Shown here piece after piece: positions 9,762 through 20,918 of a stretch of DNA of 64,000 nucleotides (positions are counted from its first letter, which is position 1; each line of letters starts with the position of its first letter). Below the pieces are notes generated by a model that had not been told where the DNA came from, ran no database searches, and worked only from the letters and a program-made list of their open reading frames with translations. Source of the stretch: Pseudaminobacter salicylatoxidans. Lineage in GTDB: Bacteria > Pseudomonadota > Alphaproteobacteria > Rhizobiales > Rhizobiaceae. Position numbers and translations under genes: made by a program. The stretch is taken from the NCBI RefSeq assembly GCF_003148475.1, contig NZ_QGGG01000018.1:21800-85799 (forward strand), given 5' to 3'.

Positions 9762-9788
9762 TTAGCACTCATCCCAAGCGAGTGCTAA
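9762..9788. promoter_or_regulatory. CIRCE element (HrcA operator)
   Basis: TTAGCACTC, nine bases, then GAGTGCTAA: an exact match to the canonical inverted repeat bound by the HrcA repressor upstream of groESL operons. It lies directly after the predicted -10 and 60 bases before the groES start. hrcA itself is not in the window. Confidence 0.97.
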
Positions 9789-9848
9789 CGCAGTCCGGTG
9801 ACCCGGACGGAGGAATCGTTTCAACATCCGCATCAAGGATAAACCAAA

Positions 9849-10145
9849 ATGGCAAAGTCGAAGTTCCGCCCGCTTCATGACCGCGTGGTCGTTCGTCGGG
9901 TTGAGTCCGAGGAAAAGACCGCCGGCGGCATCATCATCCCCGACACCGCCAAGGAAAAGCCGCAGGAAGGCGAAGTCATCGCCGTCGGCTCTGGCGCCCG
10001 TGACGAAGCTGGCAAGCTGGTCCCGCTGGATGTCAAGGCAGGCGACCGCGTCCTGTTCGGCAAGTGGTCGGGAACCGAAGTCAAGCTCAATGGCGAAGAC
10101 CTTCTGATCATGAAGGAATCCGACATCATGGGCATCATCGGCTAA
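9849..10145 (+). CDS. groES: Co-chaperonin GroES
   Basis: The 98-residue lid of the GroEL folding chamber, in the cytosol. The N-terminus ([12 protein letters not shown]), the mobile loop ([17 protein letters not shown]) and the C-terminal IMGIIG are all typical. AAGGAT is the ribosome-binding site. It is the first gene of the heat-inducible groESL operon, under the CIRCE element and RpoH-like promoter just upstream; groEL follows 62 bp later. Confidence 0.98.
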   Translation: MAKSKFRPLHDRVVVRRVESEEKTAGGIIIPDTAKEKPQEGEVIAVGSGARDEAGKLVPLDVKAGDRVLFGKWSGTEVKLNGEDLLIMKESDIMGIIG

Positions 10146-10171
10146 TCGGCCACCGTTCCCACATCATCTGA

Positions 10172-11857
<1,686 letters not shown>

Positions 11858-11883
11858 TCCGGCCTCTCGGCTCGAACTTACGG

Positions 11884-11909
11884 AAAGGGCGCCTTCGGGC
11901 GCCCTTTTT
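11884..11909 (+). terminator. Rho-independent terminator of groESL
   Basis: A perfect hairpin (AAAGGGCGCC, loop TTCG, GGCGCCCTTT) running into a T-run of five. It ends the groESL transcript. Confidence 0.92.
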
Positions 11910-12087
11910 GTCGCGGCAAAAGCCGCACGGACAAAGCTCTTGCTGACAACCCGACATGACAGTTGATCGCGCCAATGCGGAACCTCTCGCCCGCAAGCAG
12001 GTTGACTCCCCGATCAACGCGAGACGGCGTGTGGCCATGCCGGAGCATGATCCCGAAAAGATTGAAGCCCACGCCAAAGGAGGTTGC

Positions 12088-12405
12088 ATGAAATTCCTCG
12101 TTACCACGGCTGCTGTCGGCATGATTGCGGCAGGCATCGGAAGCGCTTGGGCGCAGGATGTGCTGCTCGGTCCGGAGCGGGAAACCGTTATCCGCGAATA
12201 TGTCATCCAGCAGAGGGTGGACCCGGTCGAACTGCCGCCGGGCGTCGAGATTTCGGTCGGCACCGTGCTTCCGGATGAGGTGGAGCTTTACGCCATTGAA
12301 GCCCCCGATCTGGGCGACAGCTATGACTATGTGCCCCTCAACAACGGCCAGACCCTGGTCGTCGATCCGGATACCCGCCAGATCGTCGATGTTCTCGAGC
12401 AATAG
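12088..12405 (+). CDS. Small secreted DUF1236-family protein
   Basis: A 105-residue protein with a clear signal peptide (residues 1-23, ending AWA-Q), so the mature part is periplasmic. The remainder is acidic and contains the DUF1236-like pattern: VIREYVIQQ, then VELPPGVEISVGTVLP, and near the end a strand with VVDPDTRQIVDVL. DUF1236 proteins are common in Hyphomicrobiales and have no assigned function. The start at 12088 is set by AGGAGGT six bases upstream; an in-frame ATG at 11956 would add 44 residues without a signal peptide at the front. A terminator-like hairpin follows. Confidence 0.8.
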   Translation: MKFLVTTAAVGMIAAGIGSAWAQDVLLGPERETVIREYVIQQRVDPVELPPGVEISVGTVLPDEVELYAIEAPDLGDSYDYVPLNNGQTLVVDPDTRQIVDVLEQ

Positions 12406-12422
12406 ATCCTGAACCAACCCAT

Positions 12423-12450
12423 GTAGCCCGCCGCGCCCGCGGCGGGCTAC
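12423..12450 (+). terminator. GC-rich hairpin after the DUF1236 gene
   Basis: A perfect 12-bp stem (GTAGCCCGCCGC / GCGGCGGGCTAC) with a GCCC loop, starting 18 bases after the stop codon. No T-run follows, so it may act as an mRNA 3' stabiliser or a weak terminator. Confidence 0.55.
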
Positions 12451-12595
12451 AATCTCGACTGCTGCGTGAGCAATTCCCGAAACCTGTCCCGTTTGAACCG
12501 ATTTGGGTCGCCAGCGGCCCCATTCTGCACTTGAAGCCCATTGTGCAAAGCGGTAGGCCATTGCCGGCATTATACATTTTTCCGGGAGACTGCTC

Positions 12596-13993
12596 GTGAG
12601 CGCTCAGAAGACCAGAACCGAAACGGATACTTTCGGCCCCATCGAAGTGGCGGCGGATCGCTATTGGGGTGCGCAGGCACAGCGCTCGCTGGGCAACTTC
12701 AAGATCGGCTGGGAAAAGCAACCTGCGTCCATCGTGCGGGCGCTGGGCATCGTCAAGCGTGCCGCCGCCGAGACCAATATGGAGCTCGGCCGCCTCGATC
12801 CGAAGATCGGCGAAACCATCATCCAGGCCGCGCAGGAGGTGATCGACGGCAAGCTCAACGACCATTTCCCGCTGGTGGTCTGGCAGACCGGCTCGGGCAC
12901 GCAGTCGAACATGAACACCAACGAGGTGATCTCCAACCGGGCGATCGAACTGCTCGGCGGTGTTATGGGTTCCAAGAAGCCGGTCCATCCCAACGACCAC
13001 GTCAATATGAGCCAGTCGTCGAACGACACCTACCCGACGGCCATGCATATCGCCTGCGCCGAGCGCATCGTCCACGACCTGCTGCCGGCGCTGAAGCACC
13101 TGCATGCCGCGCTCGACGCCAAGGCCGGGGCTTTCGACCATATCGTCAAGATCGGCCGCACCCACACGCAGGACGCAACGCCGCTGACGCTCGGCCAGGA
13201 ATTCTCCGGCTATGCCGCTCAAGTGGCCAATTCGATCAATCGCATCGAGCTGACGCTTCCGGGCCTGTGCGAACTGGCCCAGGGCGGCACCGCCGTCGGC
13301 ACCGGCCTCAATGCCCCGATCGGCTTTGCGGAAAAGGTTGCCGAACGCATCGCCGCCATCACCGGCATCGATTTTGTCACAGCTCCGAACAAGTTCGAGG
13401 CTCTGGCCGCGCATGACTCCATGGTGTTCAGCCACGGCGCCATCAATTCGGCCGCCGCCGCCTTGTTCAAGATCGCCAACGACATTCGCTTCCTCGGCTC
13501 CGGCCCGCGCTCCGGCCTCGGCGAACTGGCGCTTCCGGAGAATGAGCCTGGCTCCTCGATCATGCCGGGCAAGGTCAACCCGACGCAGTGCGAGGCGCTG
13601 ACGCAGGTTTGCGTACAGGTGTTCGGCAACAATGCCGCCCTCACCTTCGCCGGCAGCCAGGGCCATTTCGAACTCAACGTCTACAACCCCCTGATGGCCT
13701 ACAACTTCCTGCAGTCGGTGCAGCTCCTGTCCGATGCGGCCATCTCCTTCACCGACAATTGCGTGGTGGGCATCGAGGCTCGCGAAGACAACATCAAGGC
13801 AGCGCTCGAACGCTCGCTGATGCTGGTCACCGCGCTCGCACCGACCATCGGCTATGACAACGCCGCCAAGATCGCCAAGACCGCGCACAAGAACGGCACC
13901 ACCCTGCGCGAGGAAGCCGTGGGCGGCGGCTATGTCAGCGAAGCCGACTTCGACCGCCTGGTTCGGCCGGAAGACATGACCCATCCGGGCTGA
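12596..13993 (+). CDS. fumC: Class II fumarate hydratase
   Basis: Iron-free, oxygen-stable fumarase that interconverts fumarate and L-malate in the TCA cycle. It has 465 residues, the usual length. The superfamily signature [10 protein letters not shown] is at about 319-328, and the substrate-binding stretches [15 protein letters not shown] and [10 protein letters not shown] are intact. The start is a GTG at 12596 with GGGAGA upstream; the residues after it ([18 protein letters not shown]) match FumC N-termini. It is a single-gene unit, followed by a hairpin. Confidence 0.97.
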   Translation: MSAQKTRTETDTFGPIEVAADRYWGAQAQRSLGNFKIGWEKQPASIVRALGIVKRAAAETNMELGRLDPKIGETIIQAAQEVIDGKLNDHFPLVVWQTGSGTQSNMNTNEVISNRAIELLGGVMGSKKPVHPNDHVNMSQSSNDTYPTAMHIACAERIVHDLLPALKHLHAALDAKAGAFDHIVKIGRTHTQDATPLTLGQEFSGYAAQVANSINRIELTLPGLCELAQGGTAVGTGLNAPIGFAEKVAERIAAITGIDFVTAPNKFEALAAHDSMVFSHGAINSAAAALFKIANDIRFLGSGPRSGLGELALPENEPGSSIMPGKVNPTQCEALTQVCVQVFGNNAALTFAGSQGHFELNVYNPLMAYNFLQSVQLLSDAAISFTDNCVVGIEAREDNIKAALERSLMLVTALAPTIGYDNAAKIAKTAHKNGTTLREEAVGGGYVSEADFDRLVRPEDMTHPG

Positions 13994-14010
13994 ATAAACC
14001 CGCCGAATCG

Positions 14011-14045
14011 ATCGACACTCCGAGCTGTGCACGCCGGAGTGTCGA
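14011..14045 (+). terminator. Hairpin after fumC
   Basis: A perfect 12-bp stem (ATCGACACTCCG / CGGAGTGTCGAT) with an 11-base loop, 17 bases after the fumC stop. The following bases are TGGGTGTG rather than a T-run, so termination efficiency is uncertain. Confidence 0.5.
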
Positions 14046-14149
14046 TTGGGTGTGAATCAGTATACAATGCGTTTGGAAGTTTCGATCTCGCCTTGAAATC
14101 GGTTCCGCGCTAGTTCGCGGCATCGGAACATTGCTTCAGGAGAAGAAAC

Positions 14150-14533
14150 ATGCCTAACAGCGCCATTGTACTCGTCGGCCGCATTCTGCTGTCGATCATT
14201 TTCATTCTTTCCGGATTCGGCAAGCTCACCAATATTGCCGGCACCGCAGGTTATTTCGCGAGCTTCAATCTCCCGGCTCCGACCGCCGTCGCGGTGATCG
14301 TGGGTCTGATCGAACTGATCGGTGGCCTGGCCGTCCTCATCGGCTTCCAGACCCGTATCGCAGCCTATATTCTTGCTCTTTTCAGCATCGCCTCGGCGCT
14401 GGTCGCCCATATGGGCTGGGCTGATGCCATGCAGCTCATCAATTTCCAGAAAAATCTGGCCATCGCGGGCGGCTTCCTGGTTCTCGGCGCCTACGGTCCG
14501 GGCGCTTTCGCGCTGGACGCGCGACGCGGCTGA
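14150..14533 (+). CDS. DoxX-family membrane protein
   Basis: A 127-residue protein with four predicted transmembrane helices. It has the DoxX-type first helix (GRILLSIIFILSGFGKL) followed by the short loop with AGYFAS, and the Gly-rich second helix (ELIGGLAVLIG). DoxX proteins are linked to oxidoreductase or thiol-stress roles in some bacteria, but no function can be assigned from the sequence. AGGAGAAG is a good ribosome-binding site. It is the first of three DoxX-family genes in the window (others near 36.5 and 48.3 kb). It ends at a terminator shared with convergent ppx. Confidence 0.85.
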   Translation: MPNSAIVLVGRILLSIIFILSGFGKLTNIAGTAGYFASFNLPAPTAVAVIVGLIELIGGLAVLIGFQTRIAAYILALFSIASALVAHMGWADAMQLINFQKNLAIAGGFLVLGAYGPGAFALDARRG

Positions 14534-14555
14534 AGCCTCGCAGCAATCGCCATAC

Positions 14556-14585
14556 AAAAAGGCCCGGTCGATCCGGGCCTTTTTC
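14556..14585. terminator. Bidirectional rho-independent terminator (DoxX gene / ppx)
   Basis: AAAAAGGCCCGG, loop TCGAT, CCGGGCCTTTTT. The A-run on one side and the T-run on the other make it work for both convergent transcripts; it lies 22 bases past the DoxX stop and just past the ppx stop. Confidence 0.92.
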
Positions 14586-14589
14586 CGTT

Positions 14590-16128
14590 TCACTTGGCGG
14601 CGACAGCCGGTACGCCGCCATCCACCTCCAGCACGAGCTTGCGACCGGTAAGCTTGGCAAGCTGAGCCAGTCTCCCGGCAGGGCGCTCACCATAGAGGGC
14701 ACCGCATTCCATGGGGATGACCAGCGCAAGCGTGTCACCGTCACGCTGCTCCCAGCGCAACTTGGGGATCACGCCCGGCATCGCCGCCGAAAGCAGATAG
14801 ACCACGCGGAACATCGCACCCAGCAATCGCGCCCGCTCAAGATAACGCGGGGTAGCAAGCGACTTGAGCTCCCCCGATACGCCATCGTTGAATATCCCGT
14901 CATGGCGATACAGGTTGGCCAGCGCCAGATAAGCGCGTCCGGGATGGTCGACGCCTATGAAAGAGGCATGCGCGATGATGTTGAGCGATTGCGTGCCGCG
15001 ATATTCCGGGTGCGCGCGCCAGCCTATATCGGCCAGCAGGCACGCGGCCTCGCGACAGCGCGCCTCGTCCCGTGTCTCGTCGATGCCGAAAGTGGCAAAG
15101 CTCTTGCCCGTCCAGTCGACCAGTTCGTGCGCGTGCCGAACCGAGCGCGCCCGCAGCACCGCGAGCTCCTCTGCCGCCGAAATCAGCGGATCGAGTTTCT
15201 GCTCGCGGGGCGAAAGAAGCGAATACAGGAAACCCTCGCGAACGCCGAGCGCCGAGACGAGGATTTTCGACGGCTTCATGGCCTCGATGATCTCCAGAAG
15301 AACCGCGGCGCCGTAGGGCAGCAACGCGCGGCGCATTTTGGAGATTCCTTCGATGCCCTTGATCTTGTCGATCTCGCCCTTGGCGACCTGCCGCAGGAAG
15401 GGCAGCGAGCTTTCAATGCCCATTTCGTAATGATGCATGACGCTGAGCGGATAATTGGTCATGTTCATATGCAGTCGGGCGAGGTTTCGCCACGTGCCGC
15501 CAACCGCATAGAACGCCCTGCCCTGCCCGTCTTTCAGCAGCTTGGCCCGCTTCAGTTCCGTCCGTGCGATCTTGGCCGCAGCCGCGACGGAATTTTTGGC
15601 CATGTCCTGCAAACGCAGGCCGCCAAGCGGCAATGTAATGCCGTCGCCGATCTCTTCGCCATTCACGTCGACAAGCTCAAGGCTGCCGCCGCCAAGGTCG
15701 CCGGCAATGCCGTCGGCCGGATGGAAGCCGGACATGACACCGAGCGCCGAATAATGCGCCTCTTCGCGTCCGCTCAGCACGCGGATTTCGGTGCGCAGGA
15801 TTTTTTCAGCACGGTGGATGAAGTCGATACCGTTCTCTGCCTCGCGCGCCGCAGCGGTGGCGATGACGAAAAGATCGCCCGCCCCCGCCTGATCGGAAAG
15901 TGCCCGGAAGCGGCCGAACTCCTCAATGGCGCGGGTAACGGCTTCGGGGTCCAGCCTGCCGGTCGAAACGATGCCGCGACCAAGGCCCGCCAGCATCTTT
16001 TCGTTGAAAAGCACCGTCGGCGAACGCGCTATGCCCTCATAAACCACGAGACGGATGGAGTTCGAACCGATGTCTATGATGGAAATCGGCCGACGGTCCT
16101 GAAGCCGGCCCTGGGATCGCGCAATCAT
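14590..16128 (-). CDS. ppx: Exopolyphosphatase, Ppx/GppA family
   Basis: A 512-residue enzyme of the sugar-kinase/Hsp70-like Ppx/GppA superfamily. It releases phosphate from polyphosphate ends and, in some members, converts pppGpp to ppGpp. The first phosphate motif is IIDIGSNSIRLVVYEG (about residues 16-31) and the second is GDLGGGSLELV. The length exceeds the two-domain core, so a C-terminal HD-like domain is likely. It directly follows ppk on the same strand; the stop of ppk and the start of ppx overlap by one base (TGATG), so synthesis and degradation of polyphosphate are translationally coupled. Confidence 0.92.
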   Translation of the reverse strand: MIARSQGRLQDRRPISIIDIGSNSIRLVVYEGIARSPTVLFNEKMLAGLGRGIVSTGRLDPEAVTRAIEEFGRFRALSDQAGAGDLFVIATAAAREAENGIDFIHRAEKILRTEIRVLSGREEAHYSALGVMSGFHPADGIAGDLGGGSLELVDVNGEEIGDGITLPLGGLRLQDMAKNSVAAAAKIARTELKRAKLLKDGQGRAFYAVGGTWRNLARLHMNMTNYPLSVMHHYEMGIESSLPFLRQVAKGEIDKIKGIEGISKMRRALLPYGAAVLLEIIEAMKPSKILVSALGVREGFLYSLLSPREQKLDPLISAAEELAVLRARSVRHAHELVDWTGKSFATFGIDETRDEARCREAACLLADIGWRAHPEYRGTQSLNIIAHASFIGVDHPGRAYLALANLYRHDGIFNDGVSGELKSLATPRYLERARLLGAMFRVVYLLSAAMPGVIPKLRWEQRDGDTLALVIPMECGALYGERPAGRLAQLAKLTGRKLVLEVDGGVPAVAAK

Positions 16129-18329
16129 CAGCCCTCTGACGATTTCTTGCGACGCTTGAACTGCGCGATGCGCCTGGGCGCATGCGACTTCAGCGCGTCG
16201 CCCCGTCCGGACAGGCTAGGATTTGTCATGAAATATTCCTGAGCGTTGAACGGTTCTTCGCCCTCATATGGCACGATGCGCCGCGAGGTTCCATCTGCCA
16301 ATACTTCGAAACTTTGCTGGTTGTCCATAACGTTTCCAAGCATGATCTGGCCCAGAACCTGCTCATGCACGGTCGGATTGGTGATCGGCACCATGACCTC
16401 GACCCGGCGATCGAGGTTGCGCGGCATCAGATCGGCGGAGCCGATATAGACCAGCGCATCGTCCGAAGGCAGGCCATGGCCATTGCCGAAGCAGTAGATG
16501 CGGCTGTGCTCGAGGAAGCGCCCGACAATCGACTTCACGCGGATGTTTTCCGAAAGGCCCGGCACTTGCGGGCGCAGGCAGCAGATGCCGCGAACCACAA
16601 GGTCGACCTCCACGCCGGCGCGGCTGGCATCATAAAGCGCGTCGATGATGATCGGATCGACCAGCGCGTTGAGCTTCATCCATATCTGCGCCGGCTTGCC
16701 TGCCGCAGCATATTCGATCTCTTCCGATATATGCTGGAGGATACGACTCCTGAGCGAGAAGGGCGACATCGCCAGCACCATTTCCTCGGTGGGCTCGGCA
16801 TATCCGGTGATGAAGTTGAATATCTGCGCCACGTCGCGGGCGATCTGCGGATCGGTCGTGAAGAAGGACAGGTCGGTGTAGATGCGCGCCGTCAACGGAT
16901 GATAGTTGCCCGTGCCCAGATGCACATAGTTGCGCAGCCGGTTCTCTTCACGGCGCACCACGAGCGACATCTTGGAATGCGTCTTCAGCTCGATGAAGCC
17001 GAACACCACCTGCACGCCCGCCCGCTCCAGATCGCGCGCCCAGCGGATATTCGCCTCCTCGTCGAAGCGGGCCTTGAGCTCCACCAGCGCCGTCACCGAC
17101 TTGCCCGCCTCGGCCGCGTCGATCAACGCGCGCACGATCGGGCTGTCATTGGAGGTGCGGTACAGCGTCTGCTTGATCGCGACCACCTCCGGGTCGGCCG
17201 CCGCCTGCCGCAGGAACTGCACCACCACGTCGAAGGATTCATACGGATGATGGACGATGAAGTCCTTTTCGCGGATGGCCGCGAAGCAGTCTCCGCCATG
17301 GTCGCGCACACGTTCGGGAAAACGCGGATTGAACGGCGGGAATTTCAGGTCGTCGCGCGGCAGCGAAACGATCTCGGAAATCTGGTTGAGCGCCAGGGGC
17401 CCCGTGAGCACGCTGATGCGGGAAGGCGGAACGCCCAGCTCGGTGGCGACAAATTCGCGCAATTCGTCCGGCATCCGGCTGTCGAATTCTATGCGGATCA
17501 CCTGGCCGCGCCGGCGCCGCTTCAGCGCCGTCTCGAACAACCGCACCAGATCTTCGGCTTCTTCCTCGACCTCGATATCGCTGTCGCGGATGATGCGGAA
17601 CGTGCCAGAGCCTTTCACCTCATAGCCGGGGAAGAGCTTCCCTATGAAAATATTGACCATCTCCTCCAGCGGGATGAAGCGCACCGAGGTCTTGCGGTCG
17701 GGCAGCCTGATGTAGCGCTTGAGCGCCACCGGCAGGCGCAGCAGCGCCGTCATTTCCTCGCCATCCCTGAGATGGCGAAGCTGCAAGGCAATCGAGAAGC
17801 CGAGATTCGGGATAAACGGGAACGGATGCGCCGGGTCTATCGACAGCGGCGTCAGCACGGGGAAGATCTGCTCCATGAAATGAGCTTCGAGCCAGGCTTT
17901 CTCGTCCTTGTTCAGCTTTTCGCCTGCAACGGTCTCGATGCCTTCCGCCCGCAACAGCGCCGCAAGCTCGGAGAGGCTTTTCTGCTGGTCTTCCTGGAGT
18001 CGTTCGACCTCCACCAGGATCTGCTCGAGTTGCTGCTCGGGCGTGCGTCCATCGGGACTGCGAATGGCGATGCCCTGACGCACCTGCCCTGCAAGTCCGG
18101 CCACCCGCACCATGAAGAACTCGTCGAGATTGGCGGCCGAAATAGAGAGGAACCGCACCCGCTCCAGCAGCGGGTGCCGCTGGTTCTGCGATTCTTCCAG
18201 AACGCGCCTGTTGAACTGAAGCCAGGAGAATTCCCGGTTTACGAAACGATCCGGATTGCCCGAAGAAACCTCACCATCGGTGGTGTTCAAATTGGTGAAT
18301 TCGGTCTGTACCGGCCTGAGTTCGTTCAT
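16128..18329 (-). CDS. ppk: Polyphosphate kinase 1
   Basis: A 733-residue enzyme that reversibly transfers the terminal phosphate of ATP to long-chain polyphosphate. All PPK1 domains are visible: the N-terminal helical domain ([17 protein letters not shown]), the head domain, and two PLD-like C-terminal domains. The catalytic histidine region is [15 protein letters not shown], followed by HLGTGNYHP. It is the first gene of the ppk-ppx operon. The start at 18329 agrees with the conserved N-terminus. No Pho box could be identified with confidence in the 155 bp upstream. Confidence 0.96.
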   Translation of the reverse strand: MNELRPVQTEFTNLNTTDGEVSSGNPDRFVNREFSWLQFNRRVLEESQNQRHPLLERVRFLSISAANLDEFFMVRVAGLAGQVRQGIAIRSPDGRTPEQQLEQILVEVERLQEDQQKSLSELAALLRAEGIETVAGEKLNKDEKAWLEAHFMEQIFPVLTPLSIDPAHPFPFIPNLGFSIALQLRHLRDGEEMTALLRLPVALKRYIRLPDRKTSVRFIPLEEMVNIFIGKLFPGYEVKGSGTFRIIRDSDIEVEEEAEDLVRLFETALKRRRRGQVIRIEFDSRMPDELREFVATELGVPPSRISVLTGPLALNQISEIVSLPRDDLKFPPFNPRFPERVRDHGGDCFAAIREKDFIVHHPYESFDVVVQFLRQAAADPEVVAIKQTLYRTSNDSPIVRALIDAAEAGKSVTALVELKARFDEEANIRWARDLERAGVQVVFGFIELKTHSKMSLVVRREENRLRNYVHLGTGNYHPLTARIYTDLSFFTTDPQIARDVAQIFNFITGYAEPTEEMVLAMSPFSLRSRILQHISEEIEYAAAGKPAQIWMKLNALVDPIIIDALYDASRAGVEVDLVVRGICCLRPQVPGLSENIRVKSIVGRFLEHSRIYCFGNGHGLPSDDALVYIGSADLMPRNLDRRVEVMVPITNPTVHEQVLGQIMLGNVMDNQQSFEVLADGTSRRIVPYEGEEPFNAQEYFMTNPSLSGRGDALKSHAPRRIAQFKRRKKSSEG

Positions 18330-18484
18330 TTCCCTCTATCCTTGTGCGACGCTTTTGCCGCTTATTCGGCTCAGCTTACCTCCTGACACGGTTTTGCGAC
18401 AGTTTGATTTCACATGGCTTGCAAAGCGATTGGCGATGTTCCAAACGCTTGCTAGAAGCGACATGCAATCGACAGGAGAGTGTC

Positions 18485-18730
18485 ATGGCCGGCGGTTCCA
18501 TCCCTCATTTCCAGAATGACGCGGGTCACGCAGTCATCGAAATCGGCGTGAAGGAGTTCATGTGCGTGGGCGCAACCCCGCCCTACGACCATCCGCATGT
18601 CTTCCTCGACATGGGCGCCGATTCCGAGAAGGTCTGCCCCTATTGCTCGACCCTCTACCGTTTCAACGGTGCGCTCAAGGCCAGCGAGACGCGTCCCGAA
18701 GGCGCCCTCTACGTGATCCAGGCCGCCTGA
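18485..18730 (+). CDS. CHCC zinc-finger protein, NDUFS6-like
   Basis: An 81-residue protein whose second half carries a zinc-binding pattern with Cys26, then His and the closing pair in VCPYCSTLYRF. This matches the zf-CHCC domain shared with the mitochondrial complex I subunit NDUFS6, which is present in most alphaproteobacteria. A role as a small accessory of respiratory complex I is therefore likely by homology, but is not shown here. The start at 18485 is set by GGAGAG about 7 bases upstream; the upstream extension of the frame is unlike the family. It is divergent from ppk. Confidence 0.8.
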   Translation: MAGGSIPHFQNDAGHAVIEIGVKEFMCVGATPPYDHPHVFLDMGADSEKVCPYCSTLYRFNGALKASETRPEGALYVIQAA

Positions 18731-18755
18731 TCCGCGATACACCACGGCAGATGCC

Positions 18756-19970
18756 ATGGACGTTTCACGCTCCAGGCGAATAATCATTGCCGGCGCTGGC
18801 ATCGCCGGTTTGTGCGCCGCGCTCGCCTTTGCCCGCCGGGGATTTTCGGTGGACATATTCGAGCGCTCCGAAACGCTTGAAGAGGTCGGCGCCGGCCTCC
18901 AGCTTTCCCCCAACGCCACCCGCATCCTCGACAGCCTCGGTGTGCTCGAAGCCCTGCGCCCGATGGCCGTTGCGCCGCAGGGCGTGGTGCTGCGCGACGC
19001 TCGCACGCTGGCCGAACTGGGGCGCGTCCCGCTGGGTGCAGCCGCCGAGCAACGCTGGCGCGCGCCCTATCTTGTTGTTCATCGCGCGGACCTGCAGAAG
19101 GCGCTGCTGGAAACCGCAGCGGCGGTGCCCGCCATCCACCTCACGACCGCTTCCACCGTCACCGGCTTCCAGCCCGACGATCACGGCATCACTGCAACCG
19201 TCGAGCGGTCCGGGCGTACCGAACAGGAAAGCGGCCTGCTTCTGATCGGAGCGGACGGCGTGTGGTCGGCCCTGCGCGGCAAGCTGCAGGCCGGTCCTCA
19301 CAGCCGCTTTGCAGGCGAGCTGGCCTGGCGGACAGTCGTAACCGCCGACAGCGACATAGGACGCGCCTTCGCGGCCGCCGGCGCCCGCGACGTGGTCACC
19401 GCGTTCCTGCATTCCGGCTTCCATCTGATCTCCTATCCGGTGCGCAGCGGCGCGGCCTTCAACCTCGTCGCCTTCACGCCCGGGCAGCGTATTGCAGAAA
19501 GCTGGTCAGGAACCACCGACACCGCCCCGCTGGAAAGCGCCATGCGGCGCACGTCTGCGCTGCTGGCGCGGCTGGCCCGCGACGCGGGACCGTGGACCGC
19601 GTGGCCGATCCATACCGTGCGGCCCGAAGCCCGATGGACCACGCACGGCGTTGCGCTGATCGGAGACGCCGCCCACGCCATGACGCCCTTCGCCGCACAG
19701 GGAGCGGCGATGGCCGTCGAGGATGCCGAAACGCTTGCAGCCAGCGTGGCTGCCGCAGCCGGCAACCTGCAGGCCGCGCTCGCCGCTTGGGAGCGCATGC
19801 GCCGGCCACGCATTGCGGCCGTTGCGCGGCGTGGCGCCTTCAATCATTTCGCCTGGCAGGCATGGGGACCGGTCGCACTGGCGCGCAATATGGTGCTGAA
19901 GACCCGACCGCCGGAAAGGCTCGCAGCCGACATGGACTGGTTGTATGGCTGGGACGCAGAAAGGGGGTAA
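18756..19970 (+). CDS. FAD-dependent monooxygenase (salicylate/3-hydroxybenzoate hydroxylase-like)
   Basis: A 404-residue group A flavoprotein monooxygenase that would use NAD(P)H and O2 to hydroxylate an aromatic or similar substrate. The Rossmann motif is GAGIAGLCAALAFARRG (about residues 12-28), the DG motif is LIGADGVWSALR, and the second FAD motif is LIGDAAHAMTPFAAQG. The overall layout resembles salicylate hydroxylase and 3-hydroxybenzoate 6-hydroxylase, but the substrate cannot be inferred, and no ring-cleavage genes are nearby. It starts 25 bp after the CHCC zinc gene, possibly on the same transcript. Confidence 0.85.
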   Translation: MDVSRSRRIIIAGAGIAGLCAALAFARRGFSVDIFERSETLEEVGAGLQLSPNATRILDSLGVLEALRPMAVAPQGVVLRDARTLAELGRVPLGAAAEQRWRAPYLVVHRADLQKALLETAAAVPAIHLTTASTVTGFQPDDHGITATVERSGRTEQESGLLLIGADGVWSALRGKLQAGPHSRFAGELAWRTVVTADSDIGRAFAAAGARDVVTAFLHSGFHLISYPVRSGAAFNLVAFTPGQRIAESWSGTTDTAPLESAMRRTSALLARLARDAGPWTAWPIHTVRPEARWTTHGVALIGDAAHAMTPFAAQGAAMAVEDAETLAASVAAAAGNLQAALAAWERMRRPRIAAVARRGAFNHFAWQAWGPVALARNMVLKTRPPERLAADMDWLYGWDAERG

Positions 19971-20082
19971 AACCCACCTGCGCCAAACCCTGTCTGTCCG
20001 CTGATGGCAGGAACGTGCGAGAAGACCCTGTTTCGGCGCAACCGTTGTGCTATGCAAGCTCCAGCAACGGAAAGCGAAATCC

Positions 20083-20742
20083 ATGTCTCTGACCCTGCAT
20101 TTCCATCCCCTTGCCTCTTACTGCCACAAGACGCTGATTGCCTTCTACGAGAACGCTATCCCCTTCGCCGGCAACGTCGTTGATCTCGGCGATCCGGCTT
20201 CGGGCGACGCGTTCAGAAAGCTTTGGCCGGTCGGCAAGATGCCGGTGTTGCGTGATGAGGCGCGCGACCGCACGGTGCCGGAATCGACCATCATCATCGA
20301 ATATCTTGCACGCTACTATCCAGGTCCGGTCGAACTGGTGCCGTCCGACCCGGAGCTAGCCTGGAAAACCCGTCTCGCCGACCGCTTCTACGACCTCTAT
20401 GTCCACGAACCGATGCAGAGGATTGTCGGTGACCGCTTGCGCCCGGCCGGACGACACGACACGTTCGGCGTCGAGCAGGCCCGCGCCTCCCTCAGAACCG
20501 CATATGACGTGATCGAAACCGACATGGCCGAGCGCATATGGGCGACAGGCGAATCCTACACACTGGCCGATTGTGCCGCGTCCCCCGCGCTCTTCTATGC
20601 CAATGAGGTGTTGCCCTTCACCGACACTCACAAAAATGTCGCGGCCTATTTCAAGCGTCTCAAGCAGCGGCCGTCCTATGCCCGCGTGCTCGCAGAAGCG
20701 GAACCCTATATGCATATGTTCCCACGGCAGAATCTCGCCTGA
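20083..20742 (+). CDS. Glutathione S-transferase family protein
   Basis: A 219-residue cytosolic protein with an N-terminal thioredoxin-like domain (LHFHPLASYCHKTLIAFYE; cis-Pro in KMPVLRD; the glutathione-contacting PESTIIIEYL) and an all-helical C-terminal domain ending in a typical YFKRLKQRPSYARVL segment. It probably conjugates or reduces electrophiles with glutathione; the substrate is unknown. The start at 20083 begins the conserved strand; the ATG 12 codons earlier is not supported by a ribosome-binding site. Confidence 0.88.
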   Translation: MSLTLHFHPLASYCHKTLIAFYENAIPFAGNVVDLGDPASGDAFRKLWPVGKMPVLRDEARDRTVPESTIIIEYLARYYPGPVELVPSDPELAWKTRLADRFYDLYVHEPMQRIVGDRLRPAGRHDTFGVEQARASLRTAYDVIETDMAERIWATGESYTLADCAASPALFYANEVLPFTDTHKNVAAYFKRLKQRPSYARVLAEAEPYMHMFPRQNLA

Positions 20743-20918
20743 CCGGACCAAAAAGCTTTCGGAGCCTCTTTCTGACGCCCCATGGGGCAATCGCCATTGC
20801 GGAAAATGCCTGGGCCATGGGGAAAATCCGTTGCGGGGCTGGACGGCCGGCGCAAAATTTCCGATCCCTCCCTTACGGAAACTCAGGCGGAGGGACAGCT
20901 TCCGCCGCTGATGCAGGC

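Larger units (their letters stand above)
9384..9848. other. Intergenic region between the efflux operon and groESL
   Basis: This 465-base gap has no convincing gene. It holds the MarR-type palindrome at its left end, the groESL promoter (9724-9753) and the CIRCE element (9762-9788) at its right end. The middle shows nothing I can name. Open frames on the minus strand here lack ribosome-binding sites and resemble no known family. Confidence 0.7.

Noticed and set aside
12338..14032. 564-codon minus-strand frame
   Set aside because: Antisense to fumC, which has a complete fumarase signature.
16182..18386. 734-codon plus-strand frame
   Set aside because: Antisense to ppk over its whole length and without any family pattern or ribosome-binding site.
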